A DNA stretch of 64,000 nucleotides from Enterococcus haemoperoxidus ATCC BAA-382 (GCF_000407165.1 NZ_KE136480.1:930001-994000); one strand, 5' to 3'; shown: positions 41,002 to 51,848, counted from the first letter of the stretch. Numbers and translations: made by a program. Notes: a model not told the origin generated them from the letters alone.

Positions 41002-43407
41002 ATGAAAAAGTATAGTTTAAGTTTGATCGTTTTGTTTTTCTGTCTTGTACATACTATTGGTTCAGCAGGTACCGTTTTTGCAGAAACACCTTCTCCACCA
41101 ACGGGTTATCCGCTAGGTGTTTCAACAAAAACGAATTTGACAGCTGGCGGTACACTTTACTTTAATACGGATCAGCTACAAGAAAAACAACTTGTTGGTC
41201 AGTTTTTAGCAAAAAATATCACGTCTAATGGTTCATCTGGATTATCAAAAGGTGGTTTTCAAAATTATCAAGGTTCACTGCGGCAGTGGGATTTAGAACA
41301 GATCGATCCAGCTGTTGTTTCTGAAACGATCACTGGAAGTGATGTTATTCGCTGGTACGCGAATGAAACAAGTTTTAAATATGTAGAAGGAGAAGACTTG
41401 CATTATTACATAAGTAATCCGCCTACAGAAAATGAACTGAACAATGCTTTGCAATATTATCCAGGGATGCGGGACAATTTTTCTAAAAGAATCTATAATG
41501 AGTCGCTTGACTCCTTTCCAACATTTGTAGACAATGGCGTTTCTAATTTTTCACAAGTAACAAGTAATATTCAGACGGTCAGTGATTATTATGCAGAATT
41601 GATCGATACTGATCAAGCTGTGCTCTGTAATTCAGCGGTTCAATCTGCAGAAGTAAATACAGAGAAAAAAGTTGTGAACTATAATGATTGGGGCGGACAA
41701 TCTTCGATTCAAATCAATATCGCGTTGAAAAAAGGCGTAACAAGTCAAGCTGTTGCGATTGTTGATATAGATGGACGAATCGAGCACTTTAAAGATGCTC
41801 AAGATATTTCAATCAATTATACCAACTATGATCCAGATACAATGCTACCACCGTATGTGATTATCAATTATAAACACTTCCCATCGTTTAATTTCAGTGG
41901 TAGCACGTTCTTCCATGCGGCAGCGTACCCAAGTTTACCAGGGAATAAAGAATACGAGTTTGAAGGGAATAAAGGTGTCTTTTTCGAAGGGAAATACGCA
42001 GATCAAGCTGTTCCTTTAATAAGATCAGACAGTCATACGATTGCTGACGAATTAAAAGATAAAACCTATAAAGTAGCTACACATCTTATTCATAATTTTA
42101 ATGATGAGGAAAAAGAAATTCAGTTTAGAAGTAATGCTTCATTATTTATTGGAACAGTTTTGGCGCCAAGAGCTTCAGTGACCTTAGATGATACACAAGG
42201 TCGAGTATTAGGAAGTGTTATTTCCGGGCATGATATCCACACCAATATGCCAATCAGCATCGAAGAAAGTACAGCCATGTTTGATTATGATGATTTCCCA
42301 GGATTAGGAGATATTGTTGGTGGACAAGAGCTGGAAGCACCTGTCAAAGTGGGTGAACAGTTTAACTATAATGGTAACGAGAAAAAACGATTATACAGTA
42401 TTTCTCAAAAAGTTCCAGAATACTCTTCCAGAACGCCTATTCATACCTTTAGAATGACGGATAAGTTGGCAGACTCATTAGAGATTGCGACAGAAGATGT
42501 CATGATCAAAGATGAGTCGGGTGCAGATGTAGTTGATTGTTTTACGATTGATAAAAATACAGAAAACGAGTTACTACTTGAAGCTACGCCAGAAAGTTTA
42601 GCGGACGAATCATTTTATGGTAAAACATACACGGTTGAATTGATTGGCAGTGTCAAAGTAAAACCAGAAGAACTCACAGATCCACAAATCGACCAACTTA
42701 TGATTGCAAATACAGCAATTACTACCGCTAATGAGCAAGTCAAGGCAAGTAATGAAGCCAATCTGATAGTTGATTTTGTTCAAGGAAAATCAGTTATTGT
42801 GAAGTATTTAAACGAAGATGGACAAGAGATTGCATCAACAGAAATTTTAGACGGTAAAGTAAGCATACCTTATCAAGCGAAAGCCAAAGAAATTTCTGGT
42901 TATACATTGCTACAAACTCCAGAAAATGAAAATGGATTTTTTTCCGATGAAGAACAAACCGTTACGTATAAGTATCATGGACAATTGAATTTTTCAGCTG
43001 TTCCAACACAGATCAGCTTTGGGACACATTCGCTTTCAGCTAAGGATGAAGAATACAAGATCAAGACAAAGGATAAAGACCTTGTCATAAAAGATACACG
43101 AATGCTAGGTTCTAATTGGCAATTGAGAGCAACGTTGAGTAAGCCGCTAACTGGAAATAAAACAAAACACGTACTTCCAGAAGCGCTATCCTATATAAAA
43201 GATGGAAAGCCAGTTACGTTAGCCACAGATTCATCAACAATCATTCAATCAGCCACTACAACGAGCCATGATGAATACAACCTAAGTCATCAATGGGGAA
43301 CGTCAGATGACGGATTGAAAGTAACTGTGAAGTCGGGAGAAGCGCGTGCGGATCAGTACTCTGGTGAGATTCGCTGGGAATTATATGATGTCGTATCAAA
43401 TGATTGA
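41002..43407 (+). CDS. Large WxL-domain adhesin with choice-of-anchor-A-type module, locus 3
   Basis: An 801-aa secreted protein: signal peptide (to about 30, VFAET), a choice-of-anchor-A-like adhesin module (about 40-425; LFIGTVLAPRASVTLDD, LGSVISGHDIHTN), a domain resembling isopeptide-forming fimbrial domains (about 450-590; SISQKVPEYSSRTPIHTFRM), a MucBP repeat (about 595-665; VIVKYLNEDGQEI) and a WxL domain (about 667-801) with NWQLRATL and IRWELYDV. Collagen- or matrix-binding is the usual suggestion for the first module; not provable from sequence. Confidence 0.87.
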   Translation: MKKYSLSLIVLFFCLVHTIGSAGTVFAETPSPPTGYPLGVSTKTNLTAGGTLYFNTDQLQEKQLVGQFLAKNITSNGSSGLSKGGFQNYQGSLRQWDLEQIDPAVVSETITGSDVIRWYANETSFKYVEGEDLHYYISNPPTENELNNALQYYPGMRDNFSKRIYNESLDSFPTFVDNGVSNFSQVTSNIQTVSDYYAELIDTDQAVLCNSAVQSAEVNTEKKVVNYNDWGGQSSIQINIALKKGVTSQAVAIVDIDGRIEHFKDAQDISINYTNYDPDTMLPPYVIINYKHFPSFNFSGSTFFHAAAYPSLPGNKEYEFEGNKGVFFEGKYADQAVPLIRSDSHTIADELKDKTYKVATHLIHNFNDEEKEIQFRSNASLFIGTVLAPRASVTLDDTQGRVLGSVISGHDIHTNMPISIEESTAMFDYDDFPGLGDIVGGQELEAPVKVGEQFNYNGNEKKRLYSISQKVPEYSSRTPIHTFRMTDKLADSLEIATEDVMIKDESGADVVDCFTIDKNTENELLLEATPESLADESFYGKTYTVELIGSVKVKPEELTDPQIDQLMIANTAITTANEQVKASNEANLIVDFVQGKSVIVKYLNEDGQEIASTEILDGKVSIPYQAKAKEISGYTLLQTPENENGFFSDEEQTVTYKYHGQLNFSAVPTQISFGTHSLSAKDEEYKIKTKDKDLVIKDTRMLGSNWQLRATLSKPLTGNKTKHVLPEALSYIKDGKPVTLATDSSTIIQSATTTSHDEYNLSHQWGTSDDGLKVTVKSGEARADQYSGEIRWELYDVVSND

Positions 43408-43420
43408 AAGGCGTTTAATA

Positions 43421-43693
43421 GTGAAGAATAAAAAAATAAAATGGCTTGTACTATTATTATGTTGCTACTTTTTATATTTAACGGAAATGGAAGAAAGCTA
43501 TGCGCAAGAGAACACAAAAGTGACAGTTGGCTTTTATGAAGTAGATGAAAAAGAACAGCAGGCAATCGGATTTTTGCCAAAAACTGGTGATAAGGTACAA
43601 AACACAGTGTTACTGATAAGTGGAGTATTCATTCTGTTATTCGTAACAGGGATGGTATCATATAAAAGTTTAAAGAATAAGGAGAGAATTTAA
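43421..43693 (+). CDS. Small LPKTG cell-wall-anchored protein, locus 3
   Basis: A 90-aa sortase substrate: signal peptide, about 25 mature residues (NTKVTVGFYEVDEKEQQAIG), LPKTGDKV, a hydrophobic helix and tail KSLKNKERI. I use GTG 43421, which follows AAAGG at proper distance and the stop of the previous gene; upstream ATGs in frame lie inside that gene. Its mature part resembles the locus-1 protein at 9425 (VGFYE in both). Confidence 0.82.
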   Translation: MKNKKIKWLVLLLCCYFLYLTEMEESYAQENTKVTVGFYEVDEKEQQAIGFLPKTGDKVQNTVLLISGVFILLFVTGMVSYKSLKNKERI

Positions 43694-44278
43694 ATGAAAA
43701 CAAACAAAATTTTAGTAGGATTTGCAGTCGTATCAATGGTATTTAGTGGAAGTATGGTCGTAAATGCAGAGGGAATTGAAAATCAAGAATCAAAAAGTGA
43801 TATTGGTTTTACTGCACCAGAAGAAGGCGCATTGACATTATTAAATGTTGCTGATTTCGACTTTGGTTCTAATCCAATTTCAGCGAAAGACGAAGTGTAT
43901 AAAAATAAAGCCGAAACAACTACAACAGTTCAAGATATCCGAGGAACAGAAGCTGGCTGGACTGTCCAAGTAGCTGAAAACGGTCAACTTAAAGCTGGTG
44001 CAAAAGAATTGTCAAATGCACAAATCACACTAAAAACACCAACAATTTCAGCAAAATCAACAGGTTCAGCGGATGTTAAGACAGATGTTGTCTTAAATAC
44101 AGATGGTTCAGGAACAACAATTTTAGAAGCAACAGAAGGTCAAGGTAATGGTGTGACGATTGAAGATTTTGACACAAATGCTGCAATTTTAGAAGTCCCA
44201 GGAGAAACAGTTAAAATTGCTAAACAATATGAAACAACATTAACCTGGACATTATTAGATCAACCGGCCAATAATTAA
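43694..44278 (+). CDS. WxL-domain surface protein, locus 3
   Basis: A 194-aa secreted protein, the shortest WxL protein here: signal peptide (to about 26, VNAEG), then directly the WxL domain (VADFDFGSNPISAKDE) with AGWTVQVAEN (W-x-V) and LTWTLLDQ near the C-terminus. It starts immediately after the stop of the sorting-signal gene and is followed by a hairpin. Confidence 0.92.
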   Translation: MKTNKILVGFAVVSMVFSGSMVVNAEGIENQESKSDIGFTAPEEGALTLLNVADFDFGSNPISAKDEVYKNKAETTTTVQDIRGTEAGWTVQVAENGQLKAGAKELSNAQITLKTPTISAKSTGSADVKTDVVLNTDGSGTTILEATEGQGNGVTIEDFDTNAAILEVPGETVKIAKQYETTLTWTLLDQPANN

Positions 44279-44288
44279 CATTATAGTA

Positions 44289-44329
44289 AGGAGTGGAACA
44301 GAACTAAAAAACAGTTTACGTCCACTCCT
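44289..44329 (+). promoter_or_regulatory. Intercistronic hairpin, locus 3
   Basis: AGGAGTGGA (44289-44297) pairs perfectly with TCCACTCCT (44321-44329), with an inner AACT/AGTT stem. No T tract. Same position as the hairpins at 11437 and 30361. Confidence 0.65.
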
Positions 44330-44364
44330 AATGTACATAGAAATAAAAAAATGGAGGCATATAC

Positions 44365-45417
44365 ATGTTAAAACGAATACGTAAAGTTTTGTTGCCGCTA
44401 GTAGTTGTTTTTTTGGGGTGTTTGGTAGGAACAGTGAATGTTTGGGCGCAAGATGCAGGTTATGAAGTAAAAGCAATTCCTTCAGCAACGCAAGTCGATC
44501 AGGCTAAAACATATTTTGATCTACGGATTGAACCTAAAGAAAGTGAAACAATAAAAGTCAAAGTGACCAATCAATCTAATCAAGAACGAATCATCAATAC
44601 TCAAGTCAAGACAGCAACGACTAATTCAAATGGTGTTGTTGAATATATCAAGAGCGATCAAAATCAATCAATCGACCTACCCTATGATTTGAGTAAATTG
44701 ATCCAAACGAAAACGCCTAAAATCAAATTAGCACCTCATGAATCAAAAGAAGTTGAATACACAATAACAATGCCTGAAAAAGATTTTTCAGGAATTTTAT
44801 CTGGCGGAATTATTTTTACAAGTAAAAATACAGACCAAACGGAAGACTCAACTGCAAGTGTAGCGATAAAAAATCAATTTGGGTACGTGATTGCCCTAGT
44901 TTTACATGGTAAAAACGAAGTAGAACCAGATTTAAGCCTATCAAAAGTTAGTTTAGGACAAGTTAATAATAGAAATGTCATTTTTGCTCACTTAGCTAAT
45001 CCAAAAGCGGCCTATCTGAACCGCTTGAATCTAACAGCGACGATCAAGAAAAAAAATACAGATAAGATACTATATGAAACGAAAAAAAACGAACGACAAA
45101 TGGCGCCAAATTCCATTTTTAACTATCCAATAAGTTTACAAGAAACTGAGTTTAAACCAGGTAAGTATTTGCTATCCTTACACGCAGAGTCTAAAGGGAA
45201 AAACTGGGATTTTGAAGAAGAGTTTGAAATCAAAGCCGAAGAAGCAAAAAAAATGAACGATCAAGCGTATATTCATCAAGATAAACATAATTACTGGTTA
45301 TATCTAATTCTATTTTTAATCTTCCTAGTGTTGATACTTTTGTTTATTTTATATAAAAAAAGACAACAAAAAATCAAAGCTTTAGAAGAACAAGTCGAAG
45401 AATTAAAGAAAAAATAA
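44365..45417 (+). CDS. WxL-interacting protein (DUF916/DUF3324), locus 3
   Basis: A 350-aa protein: signal peptide (to about 28, NVWAQ), DUF916 (about 35-155; YFDLRIEPKESETIKVKVTNQS), DUF3324 (about 160-300; EPDLSLSKVSLGQVNNRNVIFAHL), membrane helix (about 308-330) and a basic tail ending in a short coiled coil (IKALEEQVEELKKK). Bridges WxL proteins to peptidoglycan. Site TGGAGG precedes the ATG. Confidence 0.93.
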   Translation: MLKRIRKVLLPLVVVFLGCLVGTVNVWAQDAGYEVKAIPSATQVDQAKTYFDLRIEPKESETIKVKVTNQSNQERIINTQVKTATTNSNGVVEYIKSDQNQSIDLPYDLSKLIQTKTPKIKLAPHESKEVEYTITMPEKDFSGILSGGIIFTSKNTDQTEDSTASVAIKNQFGYVIALVLHGKNEVEPDLSLSKVSLGQVNNRNVIFAHLANPKAAYLNRLNLTATIKKKNTDKILYETKKNERQMAPNSIFNYPISLQETEFKPGKYLLSLHAESKGKNWDFEEEFEIKAEEAKKMNDQAYIHQDKHNYWLYLILFLIFLVLILLFILYKKRQQKIKALEEQVEELKKK

Positions 45418-45445
45418 CCATGCATAGCGAATGATCATGAGAAAG

Positions 45446-45486
45446 AACAGAGAAACCTGAGTAAAAAAAGGTTCTCTGTTTTTTTC
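45446..45486 (+). terminator. Terminator closing WxL locus 3
   Basis: AACAGAGAAACC pairs with GGTTCTCTGTT with one bulged A, followed by TTTTTTT. Confidence 0.88.
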
Positions 45487-45668
45487 GATTTACTTATTTT
45501 TATAGTTTCTTCTCTAGGAGGATGTCTTTTCAGCGGACATTTAAGTCATACAAAAAAAGAAACTTAGGCTGTTTTATTTTCCACAAACTGTTGATTCTGC
45601 TGGAATTATGTTAAAATAAGTAGACCTAACTTATAACAAAATCTTAACCAGAATAAAGGTGTGAAATC

Positions 45669-46037
45669 ATGGAGCCATCCATTAAAGATAAAAAAATCAA
45701 CGAAGAATTAATGAAATTATTAACCTTACTTGGTGAAGATGAATTGATTCAACGTTATAAAGAATTAGAAGAAAAAGTTCAAAAAAATGAAAAGCTCACT
45801 GATTTAGTAGAACAAATCAAAGCAGCCCAAAAAGATGCCGTTCAATTTGCCCATTATGATAAACCAGAGGCAGAAAAAGCGGCAATCAAACGAGCAGATG
45901 AGCTGACAAAAGAATTCGATGAACATCCTTTAGTTGTGGCATATAGAGAACAATTGATGGAAGCCAATGACCTCTTGCAGCACGTCACAGATATGATCCA
46001 ATATAGAATCAATGAAGAACTAGAGAAGGAAGGGTAA
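45669..46037 (+). CDS. ymcA: YmcA/YlbF-family protein (RicA-like)
   Basis: A 122-aa, almost fully helical protein of the YlbF/YmcA family ([32 protein letters not shown]). In B. subtilis RicA joins RicF and RicT in a complex that acts with RNase Y on mRNA processing, and its gene lies just upstream of mutS as here. The start has only a modest ribosome site (AAAGGTGTG). An extended -10 (TG-T-TAAAAT, 45609-45617) with TTGATT upstream is the likely promoter. mutS begins 2 bp after its stop. Confidence 0.88.
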   Translation: MEPSIKDKKINEELMKLLTLLGEDELIQRYKELEEKVQKNEKLTDLVEQIKAAQKDAVQFAHYDKPEAEKAAIKRADELTKEFDEHPLVVAYREQLMEANDLLQHVTDMIQYRINEELEKEG

Positions 46038-46039
46038 CA

Positions 46040-48607
46040 ATGCCACAAAAAACAAAACACACACCAATGATGGAACAATATTTAGCAATCAAAGACCAGT
46101 ATCAAGACGCTTTCTTGTTTTACCGATTAGGCGACTTTTATGAAATGTTTTATGAAGATGCAATTAACGCATCACAATTATTAGAATTAACTTTGACTAG
46201 CCGTAACCGCAATGCGGATGACCCGATTCCAATGTGTGGGATTCCTCATCACGCAGCGCAAGGCTATATCGATACATTGATCGAAAAAGGCTATAAAGTA
46301 GCGATCTGTGAACAAGTGGAAGATCCTAAAACGACCAAAGGCATGGTCAAGCGAGAAGTTGTTCAACTGATTACGCCTGGAACTGTGATGACCAGTAAAG
46401 GCTTAGATGCTAAAGACAATAATTATTTAACGGCTATTGTTGAAGAGAATGGAACGTTTGGGTTGGCCTATGTAGATTTAAGTACAGGAGAACTAAAAAC
46501 TGCTGTATTAAGCGATGAAGACGCTGTAATCAATGAAGCATCAGCGCTGCAGACGAAAGAAATCGTATTAGGTAGCGTATTATCAGAAACGCTGCAGCAA
46601 ACATTAAAAGATCGTTTGAACATTATTTTTTCTGAACAAAATCAAGCAGAAGAAAATGCTGAATTTAGCTTTTTAACAAGTGAATTGACCCATCCGCTAG
46701 AAGTGGAAGTAACAGGCAAATTATTAACCTATTTAACCGTGACGCAAAAACGTGGATTGTCACACATTCAAAAAGCAGTAGAATATCAACCAGATCATTT
46801 CTTGAAAATGGATCATTATTCTAAATTTAACTTAGAATTGACCCAATCGATTCGAACTGGATTGAAAAAAGGGACTTTATTATGGCTGCTAGATGAAACA
46901 AAAACCGCAATGGGTGGACGTTTATTAAAGCAATGGCTAGATCGTCCATTGATTCAAGAGAAACAAATCCAAACAAGACAAGAAATGGTTCAATCGTTAT
47001 TGAATGCATACTTTGAGCGTGTTGACTTACAATCTACCTTAACAAAAGTCTATGATTTAGAACGTTTAGCTGGGCGTGTAGCATTTGGAAATGTGAACGG
47101 ACGCGACTTGATTCAATTAAAAACCTCATTAGAACAAGTGCCGTTGGTTCGTGAGTTGATCGTTGGTATCAATCAAGGTGAATGGAATGACTTATTATTA
47201 GATTTAAACCCGGCCGAAGATATCGTTGAACTGATCAATAATGCCATCAACGAAGAAGCACCGCTTGCAATCACAGAAGGAAATATCATTAAAGACAATT
47301 ACAATGAAAAATTAGATGAATATCGTGATGCAATGCGCCACGGCAAGCAATGGTTAGCTGAACTAGAAGCTAAAGAACGCCAAGAAACAGGGATCAAGAC
47401 CTTAAAAGTCGGGTTTAATCGAGTATTTGGTTATTACATCGAAGTGACAAAATCCAACTTAGCCAACTTAGCCGAAGGAAAATATGAACGCAAACAAACG
47501 CTAGCAAACGCTGAACGTTTTATCACACCTGAACTAAAAGAAATGGAAACCTTGATTTTAGAAGCAGAAGAAAAATCAGTGGATTTAGAATATCAATTAT
47601 TCCTAGAAGTCAGAGAACAAGTCAAAGCCAATATTGAACGTCTACAAAAACTAGCAAAAACAATCAGTGCAGTGGATGTCTTGCAGGCTTTTGCAACAGT
47701 CAGTGAAAGATACCAATATGTCCGTCCCATTCTAAAAAGCAATAGCAAAGAGTTGCATATTGTTGAAGGTCGCCATCCAGTTGTAGAAAAAGTTTTGGGT
47801 CATCAAGAATATATCCCTAACAGTGTTCATATGAGCAAAGAGAATATCATTCTATTGATTACGGGACCTAATATGTCCGGTAAAAGTACTTATATGCGAC
47901 AATTAGCACTAACAGTCGTAATGGCTCAAATAGGTTGTTTTGTTCCAGCTGAATCTGCGGATTTACCGATTTTTGACCAAATATTCACAAGAATCGGGGC
48001 ATCAGATGATTTGATCGCTGGGCAAAGTACCTTTATGGTGGAAATGATGGAAGCAAATCAAGCTTTACGTCATGCAACACCGAACAGTTTAATTTTATTC
48101 GACGAATTAGGTAGAGGAACCGCTACTTATGATGGAATGGCACTGGCTCAGGCGATCATTGAATATATCCATAGAGAAGTTAATGCAAAAACATTATTCT
48201 CGACCCATTATCACGAATTAACTGTCTTAGATGAAACCTTGACTGGTTTGAAAAATATCCATGTCGGTGCAGTAGAAAAAAATGGCGAAGTCGTCTTTTT
48301 GCATAAAATGATGGATGGACCAGCTGATAAAAGTTATGGGATCCACGTAGCTAAAATCGCAGGGTTGCCAAGCGCGTTATTAGAACGTGCAGCGACAATT
48401 CTTACCGCTTTAGAATCAGATGAACAGCCACTTAAAGCTGTGGAATACAAAGATGAGATCAAAGAAGATACGGAACAATTATCACTATTTAAAGAAGTAT
48501 CGACAGATGAGTTAGGTGTGATTGATACTTTGAAGAAAATCAATTTATTAGAAATGACACCAATGGATGCCTTAAATAAATTGCATGAACTGCAAAAAAG
48601 AATTTAA
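46040..48607 (+). CDS. mutS: DNA mismatch repair protein MutS
   Basis: An 855-aa mismatch-recognition ATPase. Domain I carries the mismatch-reading Phe-Tyr-Glu near the N-terminus ([13 protein letters not shown]). The ATPase shows Walker [10 protein letters not shown], Walker [12 protein letters not shown] and STHYHEL. The C-terminal tail resembles a beta-clamp and MutL-contact region. Coupled to ymcA, with mutL 38 bp downstream. Confidence 0.98.
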   Translation: MPQKTKHTPMMEQYLAIKDQYQDAFLFYRLGDFYEMFYEDAINASQLLELTLTSRNRNADDPIPMCGIPHHAAQGYIDTLIEKGYKVAICEQVEDPKTTKGMVKREVVQLITPGTVMTSKGLDAKDNNYLTAIVEENGTFGLAYVDLSTGELKTAVLSDEDAVINEASALQTKEIVLGSVLSETLQQTLKDRLNIIFSEQNQAEENAEFSFLTSELTHPLEVEVTGKLLTYLTVTQKRGLSHIQKAVEYQPDHFLKMDHYSKFNLELTQSIRTGLKKGTLLWLLDETKTAMGGRLLKQWLDRPLIQEKQIQTRQEMVQSLLNAYFERVDLQSTLTKVYDLERLAGRVAFGNVNGRDLIQLKTSLEQVPLVRELIVGINQGEWNDLLLDLNPAEDIVELINNAINEEAPLAITEGNIIKDNYNEKLDEYRDAMRHGKQWLAELEAKERQETGIKTLKVGFNRVFGYYIEVTKSNLANLAEGKYERKQTLANAERFITPELKEMETLILEAEEKSVDLEYQLFLEVREQVKANIERLQKLAKTISAVDVLQAFATVSERYQYVRPILKSNSKELHIVEGRHPVVEKVLGHQEYIPNSVHMSKENIILLITGPNMSGKSTYMRQLALTVVMAQIGCFVPAESADLPIFDQIFTRIGASDDLIAGQSTFMVEMMEANQALRHATPNSLILFDELGRGTATYDGMALAQAIIEYIHREVNAKTLFSTHYHELTVLDETLTGLKNIHVGAVEKNGEVVFLHKMMDGPADKSYGIHVAKIAGLPSALLERAATILTALESDEQPLKAVEYKDEIKEDTEQLSLFKEVSTDELGVIDTLKKINLLEMTPMDALNKLHELQKRI

Positions 48608-48645
48608 ACGAAATAAAAAAGCTGAGCAAGGAAAGGATCGTTTAG

Positions 48646-50730
48646 ATGGGGAAAATACAAGAATTATCAGAACAGCTTGCCAATCAGATCGCTGCTGGTG
48701 AAGTAGTAGAACGTCCTGCATCAGTTGTCAAAGAACTTGTAGAAAACGCGATTGATGCAGGAAGCACTCAAATCGATATTTTTATTGAAGAAGCAGGACT
48801 TAAAACGATCCAAGTAATCGATAATGGGGAAGGAATCGCAAAAGAAGATATTCTTAGCGCCTTTAAACGCCATGCGACAAGTAAGATCCATACCAGAGAC
48901 GATTTGTTTCGTATACGCAGTTTAGGATTCCGTGGAGAAGCCCTGCCCAGTATCGCATCCGTTTCAGAAATCGTCTTAGAAACGGCTGTTTCTGAAGAAG
49001 AAGAAGGTAGTTATGTTCAAATGAAGGGCGGTAAGGTTGAAGAACATCGCCCAGCTGCATTAAGAAAAGGAACAAAAATCACGGTTTCAAACCTATTTTT
49101 TAATACACCAGCTCGTTTAAAATATGTCAAAACGATTCAAACTGAATTAGCAAATGTCGGCGATATCGTTAACCGTTTAGCGTTAAGTCATCCCAAAATC
49201 GCTTTTCGCTTGGTTCATGACGGAAATAAGATGATGAATACTGCTGGCAATGGCGATTTGAAACAAACGATCGCTGGAATTTATGGTATTGGGACTGCGA
49301 AAAAAATGTTGAAGATCGAAGCGGAAGATTTAGACTTTAAGTTAACGGGATATGTTTCATTACCAGAAGTCACTAGAGCAAGTCGGAATTATTTATCAAC
49401 GATCATCAATGGTCGCTATATCAAAAACTTTGCGCTCAATAAAGCAATCGTAGATGGTTATGGCTCGAAATTGATGGTCGGTCGTTTTCCTCTTGCTGTA
49501 TTAGAGATCGAGATGGACCCGTTACTTGTTGACGTCAATGTTCATCCGACAAAGCAAGAAGTCCGTTTAAGTAAAGAAAAAGAATTGATGGCTTTGATCA
49601 GTGAAGAGATTCGGGAAGTATTAAGCCATGAACAGTTGATTCCAAACGCTGTAGATAATCTTCGTTTTAAAAAGAAAGTCGAGCTACAGCCAAAAGTTGA
49701 GCAAATGGAAATTCCTTTAACAGAACCTGAGGAAACTAGCAAACCTATTCGAAAACCAGGAAGTTTAGGCTATGATCCTAGTAGTGGAAATTTCTTTGTT
49801 AAAGAAACGTCGCCAGAATATAAACCTCAAGCACCTACTAACAATTGGCCAAAACAAGCTGAACCACAGACAGAAGAAGAGCTTGAAAAAGAAGCATTGA
49901 TGGCGTATGCATTTAGTTCACCAGTTGAAATGGAAGAGCCAAAAATTTCTGATGAGCGCCATCTAACAGAAGCGACTGAGTCGGAAGAAGTGCCTGATTC
50001 AAAAGAAAAGGTGACCGTTGATGAACAGGTCTATGAAGAAGAATTAAGCCATCATCCAGAATTTGATTTTTCAGCAACTGGAGCTCAAAATGACTTAAAT
50101 AAAGTGTTAAACAAGTTAGCGGATGAACATCCTAAAGAACGTTTTCCAGAACTAGAATATTTTGGTCAGATGCATGGCACCTATCTATTTGCTCAAAGCA
50201 AAGATGGCCTATATATCATCGATCAACATGCAGCCCAAGAACGAATCAAATATGAGTATTTTAGAGAAAAAATTGGTGAAGTAACAAACGACCTACAAGA
50301 GTTATTAGTACCAATCGTCATTGATTATCCAAACAGTGATGCGCTAAAAATCAAAGAACAAAAAGAGACCTTAGCAGAAGTTGGTATTCATTTAGAAGAC
50401 TTTGGTCAAAATAGTTTCATTGTGCGGGCGCATCCAACTTGGTATCCGGCAGGCGAAGAAGAAACCATCATCCGTGAGATGATTGATATGTTTTTGACGA
50501 CAGGCTCTGTCAGTGTGAAAAAATTCCGTGAGGCGACCGCCATCATGATGAGTTGTAAACGTTCGATCAAAGCCAATCACTATCTAAATGAACAACAAGC
50601 CCGTGTGCTATTGAAGGATCTTGAAACCTGTGAGAATCCTTTTAATTGCCCTCATGGTCGACCTGTTTTGATCCATTTTACAAATTCAGACATGGAAAAA
50701 ATGTTCAAACGAATCCAAGATCCGCACTAA
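48646..50730 (+). CDS. mutL: DNA mismatch repair protein MutL (endonuclease type)
   Basis: A 694-aa GHKL ATPase with motifs VKELVENAIDAG, DNGEGI and GFRGEALPSI at the N-terminus and a variable acidic linker (about 340-480). The C-terminal dimerisation domain has the metal-binding endonuclease motif DQHAAQERIKYE plus CKRSIKANH and CPHGRP, so it is a nicking MutL as in Bacillus, consistent with no mutH. Site AAGGAAAGG lies upstream. Confidence 0.98.
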   Translation: MGKIQELSEQLANQIAAGEVVERPASVVKELVENAIDAGSTQIDIFIEEAGLKTIQVIDNGEGIAKEDILSAFKRHATSKIHTRDDLFRIRSLGFRGEALPSIASVSEIVLETAVSEEEEGSYVQMKGGKVEEHRPAALRKGTKITVSNLFFNTPARLKYVKTIQTELANVGDIVNRLALSHPKIAFRLVHDGNKMMNTAGNGDLKQTIAGIYGIGTAKKMLKIEAEDLDFKLTGYVSLPEVTRASRNYLSTIINGRYIKNFALNKAIVDGYGSKLMVGRFPLAVLEIEMDPLLVDVNVHPTKQEVRLSKEKELMALISEEIREVLSHEQLIPNAVDNLRFKKKVELQPKVEQMEIPLTEPEETSKPIRKPGSLGYDPSSGNFFVKETSPEYKPQAPTNNWPKQAEPQTEEELEKEALMAYAFSSPVEMEEPKISDERHLTEATESEEVPDSKEKVTVDEQVYEEELSHHPEFDFSATGAQNDLNKVLNKLADEHPKERFPELEYFGQMHGTYLFAQSKDGLYIIDQHAAQERIKYEYFREKIGEVTNDLQELLVPIVIDYPNSDALKIKEQKETLAEVGIHLEDFGQNSFIVRAHPTWYPAGEEETIIREMIDMFLTTGSVSVKKFREATAIMMSCKRSIKANHYLNEQQARVLLKDLETCENPFNCPHGRPVLIHFTNSDMEKMFKRIQDPH

Positions 50731-50757
50731 AAAATAGAGGAAGAAGGTTTTATCCTA

Positions 50758-51312
50758 ATGGCAGTTATCCTAGCTTCTCAATCTCCTCGCAGACGTGAGT
50801 TGTTGAGCCGAATCATTTCTGATTTTGATGTTGTACCAGCTGATATCAATGAAGAAGTCAAAGGTTATTTTACCCCGATGGACTATGTCTTGACGATGGC
50901 GGCACAAAAAGCGGCACATATTGCAAAACAATACCCAAATGATTTAGTGATCGGTTCTGATACGATCGTAACAATCGATAATGAAATATTAGGGAAACCT
51001 ACTTCCAGAGACGATGCTTTTCGGATGTTACGGCAACTGAGTGGCAGAACACATAAAGTTTATACCAGTGTTGTTTTAATGAAAGACGATCAAGAATCTT
51101 CAGCTACTGTTCCGGCTACAGTAGAATTTTACGATTTAACAGATGAAGAAATCAATCGCTACTTAGATACAAAAGAATACGAAGATAAAGCAGGAGCTTA
51201 TGGTATTCAAGAACAAGGCGCTTTGCTAGTAAAAAGTATTCAAGGTGATTATTATTCGATTATGGGATTGCCAATTGCGACACTTTACCGCATGCTGCCA
51301 TCATTTGATTAG
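50758..51312 (+). CDS. maf: Maf-family nucleotide pyrophosphatase
   Basis: A 184-aa house-cleaning enzyme that hydrolyses non-canonical nucleoside triphosphates. The family motif [10 protein letters not shown] is at residue 7-16, followed by GSDTIV and KVYTSV. Family length is about 190. It begins 27 bp after mutL and probably shares its transcript. Confidence 0.94.
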   Translation: MAVILASQSPRRRELLSRIISDFDVVPADINEEVKGYFTPMDYVLTMAAQKAAHIAKQYPNDLVIGSDTIVTIDNEILGKPTSRDDAFRMLRQLSGRTHKVYTSVVLMKDDQESSATVPATVEFYDLTDEEINRYLDTKEYEDKAGAYGIQEQGALLVKSIQGDYYSIMGLPIATLYRMLPSFD

Positions 51313-51343
51313 TAACTGAAACGATGAAAGAAGGAAACAATGA

Positions 51344-51838
51344 ATGAAATGTTCACAAACAAGAGCCATTCAAACACATATGATCACCTATCCTCATTTA
51401 AATTTTCATAAGACCTTATTTGGCGGTCAATTAATGGCATGGTTGGATGAAACAGCGGGTATTTCAGCTGTTCGTGTTTCAAGAGCTGCGATCGTCACAG
51501 CTTCTGTTGATCATTTAGATTTTCTTGCACCCTTAAAAGCGGACCATTCAGTTTGTATCGATGCCTATGTATCAGGTATAGGCACACGCTCAATGGAAAT
51601 ATTCGCCAAAGTGATCGGTGAAGATTTATTTACAGGAGAACGTTATCTAGCTGGAACTTGTTTCATGACTTTTGTAGTCCCTAAAGGAGCAAGTCTGCCA
51701 AAAACAATCGAGCCTGAGACAAAAGAAGAACGTTTTATCTGTCAAGGTTATGAAGCGAGAAAACAATTCAGACAAGCCAAACGACAAGAAAGTATCGACC
51801 TAGCCGAAAATATCGATTTAGATATTCCTTGGAACTAA
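51344..51838 (+). CDS. Acyl-CoA thioesterase (hotdog fold)
   Basis: A 164-aa single-hotdog thioesterase of the YciA/BACH type: HLNFHKTLFGGQLMAWLDET carries the catalytic Asp region and the NxxG-like turn, then ASVDHLDFLAPL. It hydrolyses acyl-CoA esters; chain-length preference is not visible. It lies 31 bp after maf and ends at a terminator. Confidence 0.9.
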   Translation: MKCSQTRAIQTHMITYPHLNFHKTLFGGQLMAWLDETAGISAVRVSRAAIVTASVDHLDFLAPLKADHSVCIDAYVSGIGTRSMEIFAKVIGEDLFTGERYLAGTCFMTFVVPKGASLPKTIEPETKEERFICQGYEARKQFRQAKRQESIDLAENIDLDIPWN

Positions 51839-51848
51839 TAATAGACGT

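Noticed and set aside
45516-45617. Short frame at ATG 45522 and a hairpin ATGTC/GACAT upstream of ymcA
   Set aside because: The AGGAGG touches the ATG directly, too close for initiation, and the frame overlaps the likely ymcA promoter.
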